Below, piece by piece: positions 25,101-35,806 of a DNA stretch of 64,000 bases (positions are counted from its first letter, which is position 1; each line of letters starts with the position of its first letter). The position numbers and the translations under genes were made by a program. The stretch lies in assembly GCF_932526225.1 (NCBI RefSeq), contig NC_064048.1, positions 12,655,665 through 12,719,664 on the forward strand, in the 5' to 3' direction. This DNA is from Nematostella vectensis (lineage: Eukaryota > Cnidaria > Anthozoa > Actiniaria > Edwardsiidae). The notes below the pieces were generated by a model. It was not told the DNA's origin. It saw nothing but the letters and a program-made list of their open reading frames with translations, and did no database searches.

Positions 25101-28100
25101 ATGACAGCTGACCCCTTCATCATATTAGTGTTTTTTTCTGAGCAGGCTTGACGCTGGTGGCATAATGACAGCTGACCCCTTCATCATATTAGTGTTTTTT
25201 TCTGAGCAGGCTTGACGCTGGTGGCATAATGACAGCTGACCCCTTCATCATATTAGTGTTTTTTTCTGAGCAGGCTTGATGCTGGTGGCATAATGACAGC
25301 TGACCCCTTCATCATATTAGTGTTTTTTTCTCTGAGCAGGCTTGATGCTGGTGGCATAATGACAGCTGACCCCTTCATCATATTAGTGTTTTTTTCTGAG
25401 CAGGCTTGATGCTGGTGGCATAATGACAGCTGACCCCTTCATCATATTAGTGTTTTTTCTGAGCAGGCTTGATGCTGGTGGCATAATGACAGCTGACCCC
25501 TTCATCATATTAGTGTTTTTCCTGAGCAGGCTTGACGCTGGTGGCATAATTACAGCTGACCCCTTCATCATATTAGTGTTTTTTTCTCTGAGCAGGCTTG
25601 ATGCTGGTGGCATAATGACAGCTGACCCCTTCATCATATTAGTGTTTTTTTCTGAGCAGGCTGGATGCTGGTGGCATAATGACAGCTGACCCCTTCATCA
25701 TATTAGTGTTTTTTCTGAGCAGGCTTGATGCTGGTGGCATAATGACAGCTGACCCCTTCATCATATTAGTGTTTTTCCTGAGCAGGCTTGACGCTGGTGG
25801 CATAATGACAGCTGACCCCTTCATCATATTAGTGTTTTTTTTTTCTGAGCAGGCTTGACGCTGGTGGCATAATGACAGCTGACCCCTTCATCATATTAGT
25901 GTTTTTTTTTTCTGAGCAGGCTTGACGCTGGTGGCATAATGACAGCTGACCCCTTCATCATATTAGTGTTTTTTTTTTTCTGAGCAGGCTTGACGCTGGT
26001 GGCATAATGACAGCTGACCCCTTCATCATATTAGTGTTTTTTTTTTCTGAGCAGGCTTGACGCTGGTGGCATAATGACAGCTGACCCCTTCATCATATTA
26101 GTGTTTTTTTTTTCTGAGCAGGCTTGACGCTGGTGGCATAATGACAGCTGACCCCTTCATCATATTAGTGTTTTTTTTTTCTGAGCAGGCTTGACGCTGG
26201 TGGCATAATGACAGCTGACCCCTTCATCATATTAGTGTTGTTCTCTGAGCAGGCTTGACGCTGGTGGCATAATGACAGCTGACCCCTTCATCATATTAGT
26301 GTTGTTTTCTGAGCAGGCTTGACGCTGGTGGCATAATGACAGCTGACCCCTTCATCATATTAGTGTTTTTTTTCTGAGCAGGCTTGACGCTGGTGGCATA
26401 ATGACAGCTGACCCCTTCATCATATTAGTGTTTTTTTTTTCTGAGCAGGCTTGACGCTGGTGGCATAATGACAGCTGACCCCTTCATCATATTAGTGTTG
26501 TTCTCTGAGCAGGCTTGACGCTGGTGGCATAATGACAGCTGACCCCTTCATCATATTAGTGTTGTTTTCTGAGCAGGCTTGACGCTGGTGGCATAATGAC
26601 AGCTGACCCCTTCATCATATTAGTGTTTTTTTTCTGAGCAGGCTTGACGCTGGTGGCATAATGACAGCTGACCCCTTCATCATATTAGTGTTTTTTTTTT
26701 CTGAGGAGGCTTGACGCTGGTGGCATAATGACAGCTGACCCCTTCATCATATTAGTGTTGTTCTCTGAGCAGGCTTGACGCTGGTGGCATAATGACAGCT
26801 GACCCCTTCATCATATTAGTGTGTTTTTCTGAGCAGGCTTGACGCTGGTGGCATAATGACAGCTGACCCCTTCATCATATTAGTGTTTTTTTTTTCTGAG
26901 CAGGCTTGACGCTGGTGGCATAATGACAGCTGACCCCTTCATCATATTAGTGTTGTTCTCTGAGCAGGCTTGACGCTGGTGGCATAATGACAGCTGACCC
27001 CTTCATCATATTAGTGTTTTTTTCTGAGCAGGCTTGACGCTGGTGGCATAATGACAGCTGACCCCTTCATCATATTAGTGTTTTTTTCTGAGCAGGCTTG
27101 ACGCTGGTGGCATAATGACAGCTGACCCCTTCATCATATTAGTGTTGTTTTCTGAGCAGGCTTGACGCTGGTGGCATAATGACAGCTGACCCCTTCATCA
27201 TATTAGTGTTTTTTCTGAGCAGGCTTGATGCTGGTGGCATAATGACAGCTGACCCCTTCATCATATTAGTGTTTTTTCTGAGCAGGCTTGACGCTGGTGG
27301 CATAATGACAGCTGACCCCTTCATCATATTAGTGTTTTTTCTGAGCAGGCTTGATGCTGGTGGCATAATGACAGCTGACCCCTTCATCATATTAGTGTTT
27401 TTTCTGAGCAGGCTTGACGCTGGTGGCATAATGACAGCTGACCCCTTCATCATATTAGTGTTTTTTCTGAGCAGGCTTGACGCTGGTGGCATAATGACAG
27501 CTGACCCCTTCATCATATTAGTGTTTTGTTTTCTGAGCAGGCTTGACGCTGGTGGCAATAGATGAAGCCCACTGTGTGTCGCAGTGGGGTCATGACTTTA
27601 GAGCATCGTACCGTGAGCTTGGCCGCATCCGTGACAAGCTCCCCCAGGTAAAATTAAATGAATAAAACCAAAAAAAATAAGTAAATAGACAAATAAAAAG
27701 ATAAATATAAAAACAAATAAGTAAATAGACAAATAAGAAGAAAGATATAAAAAAAATTAGTTAGTGGTTGATTAAGTCAGTTAGTGAGTCAATAAATGAG
27801 AAACTTGTTGAGAATCAAAATATGTTTTGAGTGACAATAGTAAATGAACTAACTAATAATAGCCTGCCTACTTCATTCTTAATAACTAGTTAACACTAAA
27901 ACCGTTTAGAGTCATGGCCTTCCCTTCTGTCTTTTCAGGTTCCAATAGTTAAAGTCATGGCCTTCCCTTCTGTTGTTTCATGTTCCAATAGTTAAAGTCA
28001 TGGCATTTCCTGCTGTTGTTTCATGTTCCAATAGTTAAAGTCATGGCATTTTCTGCTGTTGATTCATGTTCCAATAGTTAAAGTCATGGCATTTCCTGCT

Positions 28101-31100
28101 GTTGTTTCATGTTCCAATAGTTAAAGTCATGGCCTTCCCTTCTGTTGTTTCATGTTCCAACAGTTAAAGTCATGGCATTTCCTGCTGTTGTTTCATGTTC
28201 CAATAGTTGAAGTCATGGCATTTCCTTCTGTTGTTTTATGTTCCAATAGTTAAAGTCATGGCATTTCCTGCTGTTGTTTTATGTTCCAACAGTTAAAGTC
28301 ATGGCCTTCCCTTCTGTTGTTTCATGTTCCAATAGTTAAAGTCATGGCCTTCCCTTCTGTTGTTTCATGTTCCAATAGTTAAAGTCATGGCCTTCCCTTC
28401 TGTTGTTTCATGTTCCAATAGTTAAAGTCATGGCCTTCCCTTCTGTTGTTTCATGTTCCAATAGTTGAAGTCATGGCATTTCCTGCTGTTGTTTCATGTT
28501 CCAATAGTTAAAGTCATGGCATTTCCTGCTGTTGTTTCATGTTCCAATAGTTAAAGTCATGGCATTTCCTTCTGTTGTTTTATGTTCCAATAGTAAAAGT
28601 CATGGCCTTTCCTTCTGTTCTTTCATGTTCCAATAGTTAAAGTCATGGCATTTCCTTCTGTTGTTTCATGTTCCAATAGTTAAAGTCATGGCCTTCCCTT
28701 CTGTTGTTCCATGTTTCAATATGTAAAGCCATGGCCTTCCCTTTTGTTGTTTCATAAAGTCATAGCATTTCCTGCTGTTGTTTCATGTTCCAATAGTTAA
28801 AGTCATGGCATTTCCTGCTGTTGTTTTATGTTCCAATAGTTAAAGTCATGGCCTTCCCTTCTGTTGTTTCATGTTCCAATAGTTAAAGTCATGGCATTTC
28901 CTGCTGTTGTTTCATGTTCCAATAGTTAAAGTCATGGCATTTCCTGCTGTTGTTTCATGTTCCAACAGTTAAAGTCATGGCATTTCCTTCTGTTGTTTCA
29001 TGTTACAATAGTTAAAGTCATGGCCTTTCCTCTGTTCTTTCATGTTCCAATAGTTAAAGTCATGGCATTTCCTTCTGTTGTTTCATGTTCAAATAGTTAA
29101 AGTCATGGCATTTCCTGCTGTTGTTTCATGTTCCAATAGTTAAAGTCATGGCATTTCCTTCTGTTGTTTCATGTTCCAATAGTTGAAGTCATGGCATTTC
29201 CTTCTGTTGTTTCATGTTCAAATAGTTAAAGTCATGGCATTTCCTGCTGTTGTTACATGTTCCATTAGTTAAAGTCATGTCATTTCCTTCTGTTGTTTCA
29301 TGTTCCAATAGTTGAAGTCATGGCATTTCCTTCTGTTGTTTCATGTTCAAATAGTTAAAGTCATGGCATTTCCTGCTGTTGTTACATGTTCCATTAGTTA
29401 AAGTCATGTCATTTCCTTCTGTTGTTTCATGTTCCAATAGTTGAAGTCATGGCATTTCCTTCTGTTGTTTCATGTTCAAATAGTTAAAGTCATGGCATTT
29501 CCTGCTGTTGTTACATGTTCCATTAGTTAAAGTCATGGCATTTCCTGCTGTTGTTTCATGTTCTAATAGTTAAGAGCCATGGCCTTCCCTTCTGTTGTTT
29601 CATGTTCCAATAGTTAAAGTCATGGCCTTCCCTTCTGTTGTTTCATGTTCCAATAGTTAAAGTCATGGCATTTCCTTCTGTTGTTTCATGTTCCAATAGT
29701 TAAAGTCATGGCATTTCCTTTTGTTGTTTCATGTTCCAATAGTTAAAGTCATGGCCTTTCCTTCTGTTCTTTCATGTTCCAATAGTTAAAGTCATGGCAT
29801 TTCCTTCTGTTGTTTCATGTTCCAATAGTTAAAGTCATGGCATTTCCTTCTGTTGTTTCATGTTCCAATAGTTAAAGTCATGGCCTTTTCTTCTGTTTTT
29901 TCATGTTCCAATAGTTAAAGTCATGGCCTTTCCTTGTGTTGTTTCATGTTCCAATAGTTAAAGCCATGGCCTTCCCTTCTGTTGTTTCATGTTCCAATAG
30001 TTAAAGTCATGGCCTTCCCTTCTGTTGTTTCATGTTCCAATAGTTAAAGTCATGGCATTTCCTGCTGTTGTTTCATGTTCCAATAGTTAAAGTCATGGCC
30101 TTCCCTTCTGTTGTTTCATGTTCAAATAGTTAAAGTCATGGCATTTCCTGCTGTTGTTTCATGTTCCAATAGTTGAAGTCATGGCCTTCCCTTCTGTTGT
30201 TTCATGTTCCAATAGTTAAAGTCATGGCCTTCCCTTCTGTTGTTTCATGTTCCAATAGTTAAAGTCATGGCATTTCCTTCTGTTGTTTCATGTTCCAATA
30301 GTTAAAGTCATGGCATTTCCTTTTGTTGTTTCATGTTCCAATAGTTAAAGTCATGGCCTTTCCTTCTGTTCTTTCATGTTCCAATAGTTAAAGTCATGGC
30401 ATTTCCTTCTGTTGTTTCATGTTCCAATAGTTAAAGTCATGGCATTTCCTTCTGTTGTTTCATGTTCCAATAGTTAAAGTCATGGCCTTTTCTTCTGTTT
30501 TTTCATGTTCCAATAGTTAAAGTCATGGCCTTTCCTTGTGTTGTTTCATGTTCCAATAGTTAAAGCCATGGCCTTCCCTTCTGTTGTTTCATGTTCCAAT
30601 AGTTAAAGTCATGGCCTTCCCTTCTGTTGTTTCATGTTCCAATAGTTAAAGTCATGGCATTTCCTGCTGTTGTTTCATGTTCCAATAGTTGAAGTCATGG
30701 CCTTCCCTTCTGTTGTTTCATGTTCCAATAGTTGAAGTCATGGCATTTCCTGCTGTTGTTTCATGTTCCAATAGTTAAAGTCATGGCATTTCCTGCTGTT
30801 GTTTCATGTTCCAATAGTTAAAGTCATGGCATTTCCTGCTGTTGTTTCATGTTCCAATAGTTGAAGTCATGGCCTTCCCTTCTGTTGTTTCATGTTCCAA
30901 TAGTTAAAGTCATGGCCTTCCCTTCTGTTGTTTCATGTTCCAATAGTTAAAGTCATGGCATTTCCTTTTGTTGTTTCATGTTCCAATAGTTAAAGTCATG
31001 GCCTTTCCTTCTGTTCTTTCATGTTCCAATAGTTAAAGTCATGGCATTTCCTTCTGTTGTTTCATGTTCCAATAGTTAAAGCCATGGCCTTCCCTTCTGT

Positions 31101-34100
31101 TGTTTCATGTTCCAATAGTTCAAGTCGTGTCCTTTCCTGCTGTTGTTTCATGTTCCAATAGTTGAAGTCATGGCCTTCCCTTCTGTTGTTTCATGTTCCA
31201 ATAGTTAAAGTCATGGCATTCCCTTCTGTTGTTTTGTGTTCAAATAGTTAAAGTCGTGGCATTCCCTTCTGTTGTTTCATGTTCCAATAGTTAAAGTCAT
31301 GGCATTCCCTTCTGTTGTTTTGTGTTCAAATAGTTAAAGTCGTGGCATTCCCTTCTGTTGTTTCATGTTCCAATAGTTAAAGTCATGGCATTCCCTTCTG
31401 TTTTTTCATGTTCCAATAGTTAAAGTCATGGCATTTCCTGCTGTTGTTTTAGGTTCCAATCGTTGCCTTGACAGCAACAGCCACTCCTGACGTGCGCAGA
31501 GACATCTGCTTGTCACTCAAGTTGAAGACGCCATCTGTTGTGTGCACTGGCTTCGACAGGTACTTTAATATCAACAAGATACAGAATGGGGAGATCCTGG
31601 AGCTCCGCCTTTATGATGTTAGCGATGATGTTGATGGTGATGATGAGAATGATGATGATGTTTATTTATTTGTTTGTTTGTTATGTATGCTATATTTATT
31701 TATTTATTTATTATGTATATATTATTATTTTTATATTATCTCCAGACCCAATCTGTATTTTGAAGTACACAAGAAAGGTGATAGTGTTATGGAAGATCTC
31801 CGTCACTTGTTGATAAGTGACATTAACAAATTCAGTTTTGCTGGACCAACAATCATTTACTGCCCAACTAAGAAAACTACTGAGATGATTGCAGACGCAT
31901 TGAAAGGTAAACTATACGCATAGCATTTTGTTGAGTGATAGAGGGGGGAAGAGAAAAGGGAAAAAAAGAGATAGAAGAAATAGAAAGGAGATAGAAGAGA
32001 AAGAAAGGATATGGAATAGAAAAGAAAAGAGATAAGAGAGGAAAGAAAAAAGAAAGAAGAAATAGAAAAGAGACAGAAGAGGAAAGAAAAGAGATAGAAG
32101 AGAAAGCAAAGAAAAGAGGTAGGAAAGAATAGGAAATTGAAGAATCTGGATATCAGGCCAATATCCGGATGTGTTGTTTTGAGTTCAAAAGGATGCTAAA
32201 GAATCATAAAAGCATTTATGGACACTTCTTGCAGTTGCTGTAAGGATGCCAAAGAATCATAAAAGCATTTATGGACACTTCTTGCAGTTGCTGTTGTCGT
32301 CCAATAACAGAATCAATGGGATGCTAGCCTGTAGTTGTACCATCTTCAGTGACAGTGTTTACATATTCAAACTCATAATAGAAAAGTGCATTTGGCAGCA
32401 ATTATTAGACGAATTAAGGCATTTTGCTGTATAAAACATAAAATTACCCCTTTTTGGAAAGCTTTTGTAACCATCAGATTGCATTCACAGCAAATGGCAT
32501 ACTGTGCGAGGCGTACCACGCTGGCATGGCTCTGAAAAAAAGAAAAAGTGCACACCACAAGTTCATCAGAGATGAAATCCAGGTAAACATACCATAACCA
32601 CTACCGACAATTCATCTCATTCAATGTTTGGTCTTTACCTCAATCAAGTCATCCTTTTTTTAATGTCATTTTATGCTGGGAGTCAAATTACTAATAAACG
32701 AACTATGAACTTATTACGGATATCTAACACAAGGGAGCGTAGCGTGTGTTCACTGTAAACCTGGTATAAATTGACACAGGGTTGATTGTTTTGGATAATT
32801 GTGGCTTTAATTTCTAATCACTCAATTAATTAATACTTGTGTACAAATTGTTTCACAGATCATACAAATTGAAATTAAACAACAGAAATGGTGGGGCGAA
32901 TTTACTCTACCATCCAATGTTTGGTCTTAACCTCAATCAAGTCATCCTTTTTTTAATGTTATTACTTCTCCCTCAAAAGTTCTAGTTTTCACATAAACTC
33001 CTACCCACAGTGGCATGATAACATAGAATTACTTAATCATTGCCTGAAAAAAAAAATAGTGTACAGGTACATAAAAGATAATGACACAGCTCACAAGGAT
33101 TTCTTGTTTATTTGATACTTAGGAAGAACTGTGGATTATAACAGATCATGATAGATTTTCCTTATTTAAAATTGGTATACTCAAGTATGTGTAGTGCCAC
33201 CTTATTTGAAATAGATATATGTTTGTATGTATAATGCAATCTTATTTGAAGTAGGTATATACTCTTGTAAGTGTAAATTTAATTTGTTTTAAAGTGTGTT
33301 GTTGCGACAGTTGCGTTTGGGATGGGAATTGACAAGCCTGATGTCAGACAGATTATCCATTATGGAGGTAGCATATATAATCCCTTATATACCCATCACT
33401 ACACAGCACTAGACACCTGGCACTTAAATACCTGTTAACATCATTTCCATCATCGTTATCATCGTCAAGCTTATTAATGGGATAATTATCATCTTAAAGC
33501 TTATTAATAGGATAATTATCTCCATCGCCATTATCATCATTAAACTTATGAATAGGATAATTATCTTTATTGTCGTTATCATCGTCAAGCTTATTAATAG
33601 GATAATTATCTTTATTGTTGTTGCACAGCTCCGAAGGATATAGAGTCCTACTACCAAGAGATTGGGCGTGCAGGGAGAGATGGGTAAGTACTACATTCAA
33701 ATACGATAATGCAATCCAGTTTTCTCAAATAGTGACGGCTTATAAGTTGCCATGGAAAAAAAGTCACCCGATTATAAAACTTGTTTCTATAAACAGGTCC
33801 GTAGCAGGGGCTAAGGCATGTGGAACACTTTTTCCCCCCCCCCACCCCAATATTTTGTAAAAAAAATTATAAGGAAATGACCAGTAGGGGCGTGACTGTG
33901 CCCCCCCATTGTTTTCTTGTGCCCCCCCCCCAATCTTTCGAGGCCTGCTACGGCTATGAAAATATATCTAGAGTATATACTTCCAAAAGCAAAAGTAAGT
34001 ATAGAAACTGTGACTGTGACTCTCGGTGTTTTCATGGTATGTATATATATATATATTATATAGTGTTGGTTTGAGAAAAATACAAACTACATAGGTTTCC

Positions 34101-35107
34101 CTACAGGTCTGTTTCGTGGTTGCCCACTCATCAGGGGATTTGATGAGTGGGCAACCACGAAACAGACCTGTAGGGAAACCTATGTAGTTTGTATTTTTCT
34201 CAAACCAACACTATACACCGCTCTACTTTCGAGTATTGAGCACTTTCTATGAAAGCCTTCAACCATCATTTTATATATATTATATATATATTTTCACCCA
34301 TAGAAAGGCACCTTATACATCTCTTGTCCATGGAACACATAACTCATCTTTTATTGATTCTTTCCAGGGAGCCTAGTTCCTGCTATGTGTTTTACAAGCC
34401 TGGGGACTTTGCCACAAGTCGGTAGGTTTTCATAATAGTGCTGGGGGCTAGTTTTTGCCCCCAGAGTATAAATAAGATTTTACAGTAATAATAATTATTA
34501 TCATTGATTATAACGATATTTTTTAATAATAATGATGATTTTCCTATTTCTAAAATTTACAATGAATTTGCTTTAAATAAATTCTAACTAATATTTGATT
34601 GTCTATTTACAGAATAATTAATAGTATAAAATAGCAAAATATGAATCTAAAAATGTAATTGAGAATAAGAAGAAAAAAATGTAAAAATATGAAAATTTGC
34701 AAAAAAAATCCCAGTTTTGAGGGCGGCGGGTGCATTGTATAATAATTATGATATATTTTTAGCTAAAGCTCGACAAAAGAGTGAACACCAGCCACCCCTT
34801 TGTTATTATTTAGATTTGATTCAAACAGTCTATTGGCAAGCAATGCTTCAAAGGAAATTTGAAGAAATAGATTTGACTCCAACTTGAGATTTTTTTGGCA
34901 GATTCGATAACTACTTGAATTTTTGCATGCATCAAAGTGGAATTATAAAATACAGGTTATAGAAAAGTATACTAAAAGATAACATATTGGATTATGCCCT
35001 TTAAGGTACCTTATTAATGAGATGCAGTTGGAGACATTCCGTGACCACAAACTGAAGATGCTCAACAAACTTGAACAGTACTTGTCTACTACAGAATGTA
35101 GGCGAAG
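22185..35107 (+). CDS. WRN: WRN-type RecQ helicase, exons 4-15: SF2 helicase core
   Basis: 3'-5' DNA helicase core acting in recombination, fork restart and telomere upkeep. Exons 22185-22252, 22655-22763, 22857-22931, 23848-23930, 27541-27647, 31453-31559, 31746-31906, 32491-32582, 33295-33367, 33629-33683, 34368-34421, 35006-35107. Motifs in order: [10 protein letters not shown] (motif 0), [13 protein letters not shown] (Walker A, split between exons 4 and 5), [13 protein letters not shown] (Ia), [17 protein letters not shown] (DEAH box and aromatic loop), [15 protein letters not shown] (III), [13 protein letters not shown] (IV), [21 protein letters not shown] (V, one longer stretch), [15 protein letters not shown] (VI). 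Every key residue is present. Introns at exons 4 to 9 are swollen by arrays copied from the adjacent splice sites. Confidence 0.92.
22237..22380. repeat. about 36-bp tandem copies of WRN exon 4 3' end plus donor
   Basis: Four diverged copies of aaggatgtatgtgttgtcat ggcaacaggtcagtg-like sequence. The first copy is the real exon 4 end (coding VCVVMATG) with the donor at 22253; later copies keep or lose the GT. Confidence 0.85.
22751..22790. repeat. exact 20-bp tandem duplication of WRN exon 5 end plus donor
   Basis: tccaaaaactagcgtgagta occurs twice in immediate succession. The first copy is the exon 5 end (VQKLA) and its donor GTGAGT at 22764; the second copy is wholly intronic. Using the second donor would shift the frame and add a stop, so the first must be used. 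Confidence 0.95.
22911..23447. repeat. 38-bp minisatellite from WRN exon 6 donor, about 14 copies
   Basis: Unit is tgtcaccgctgcaatgttaa followed by ggttggtgtgagggttac. The first copy spans the exon 6 end (SVTAAMLR) and its GTTGGT donor at 22932. Most downstream copies have ccatgg in place of ccgctg. Confidence 0.95.
23757..23876. repeat. two-copy duplication of WRN exon 7 acceptor and exon start
   Basis: An upstream diverged copy (23757-23812) and the functional copy (23820-23876) share actaaatgattctggttgtt, an AG and a gaatatagagttgtgta-like exon start. Only the second copy has the open frame continuing into [12 protein letters not shown]. Confidence 0.85.
24054..27555. repeat. about 64-bp minisatellite from WRN exon 8 acceptor, about 55 copies
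   Basis: Units contain cataatgacagctgacccct, tcatcatattagtgtttttt (variable T-run), ctgagcag and gcttgacgctggtgg. The last two words are the polypyrimidine tract end, the AG and the first bases of exon 8, whose true start at 27541 is the last copy. The whole 3.5 kb fills intron 7, presenting about 55 decoy acceptors. Length of the T-run and the variants gttgtt/ctctga recur in blocks. Confidence 0.97.
27940..31465. repeat. 43-bp minisatellite from WRN exon 9 acceptor, about 80 copies
   Basis: Unit is gttccaatagttaaagtcat followed by ggcatttcctgctgttgttt and cat. The true acceptor at 31452/31453 reads ttgttttag|gttccaatcgttgcc, so the unit begins with exon 9's first bases (coding VPIV). In most internal copies the acceptor AG has become catg, so they are probably dead acceptors. 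Internal variants repeat in larger blocks (for example around 29200-29520). Confidence 0.95.
33440..33620. repeat. about 45-bp tandem repeat before WRN exon 13
   Basis: Four to five copies of cttattaataggataattatc with cgttatcatcgtcaag-like spacer, ending a few bases before the acceptor at 33628. Confidence 0.8.
34059..34215. repeat. 157-bp foldback: 75-bp perfect-style inverted repeat with 7-bp loop
   Basis: Arms 34059-34133 and 34141-34215, loop ggggatt, in WRN intron 13. The arms include tgatgagtgggcaaccacga and aacagacctgtagggaaacc, a hammerhead ribozyme body. It looks like two copies of one repeat joined head to head. Confidence 0.95.
34098..34138 (-). ncRNA. type I hammerhead ribozyme (minus strand)
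   Basis: Read on the minus strand: stem I strand TCCC (34138-34135), CTGATGA core (34134-34128), stem II GTGG with GCAA tetraloop and CCAC (34127-34116), GAAA (34115-34112), stem III ACAG/CTGT with a 2-nt loop (34112-34103), cleavage position A after GT (34102, a GUA triplet), stem I partner GGGA (34101-34098). All invariant core nucleotides are present. The mirrored plus-strand copy in the other arm has T in place of the first core C and weak stem I, so it is probably inactive. Such minimal type I motifs are known from Penelope-like elements and retrozymes; no such element's coding sequence is visible here. Confidence 0.8.
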
Positions 35108-35569
35108 GTACAGAGCTCAAACTATGAATTCTGCCTAAAGGCATACAGTAAAGTTGTTTTCACTAGGACTCAAGTGCCATGCATGTAATAAACCTATTCT
35201 CACACTTTACTACCTACCATAATATTTTATCATTGAAAGTTTGTTATGGTTCTGGGAGGATCTTTGCCCCTTTACGTTGTTAAAAGGCAGGCACTATATC
35301 TTGCTCTTGCGTCCTAGTGAGAACTAACATTTGGGATTTATCATGGCAACGGAATGTTGGTGATATACCTGTTAGATTTCTCTACACCCCAAACGAAAAA
35401 TTTCGGCTGGCCACAAGTCAAAGGATTTGTCGGTGCACTTCTACATGACACTTGCGGACATAGCACAACCTGGTGTACAAACAGCTCTAGAGTTGGCAAG
35501 AAATGCGGCTCCTGTTTGTAGGGCGGTATCCAGACATTTTGAGTTTTGTCCACCCATTTAGATGTTTCC

Positions 35570-35755
35570 CCCACCCACAGGGCTCTATCTGTCACTCACA
35601 GGGCTCTATATGTCACCCACAGGGCTCTATCTGTCACCCACAGGGCTCTATCTGTCACCCACAGGGCTCTATTTGTCACCCACAGGGCTCTATCTGACAC
35701 CCACATGGCTCTACCTGACACCCACAGGGCTCTACCTGACACCCACAAAAATAGA
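35570..35755. repeat. 21-bp minisatellite, about 9 copies, before WRN exon 16
   Basis: Unit ggctctatctgtcacccaca, plus g. Each copy ends in cccacag, which resembles an acceptor. The real acceptor is at 35806. All three frames stay open, giving spurious short ORFs. Confidence 0.9.
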
Positions 35756-35806
35756 TACTTTGTATCATAAGCGTGGAATAGGGGCCTGATCTAAATTCTT
35801 TGACAG

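Noticed and set aside
24473-27565. ORFs with repeating [16 protein letters not shown] or [11 protein letters not shown] sequences
   Set aside because: Repeat translations of the exon 8 acceptor array on either strand.
34138-34180. Second hammerhead on the plus strand of the foldback
   Set aside because: The first core C is T (TTGATGA) and stem I does not pair, so it is probably inactive.
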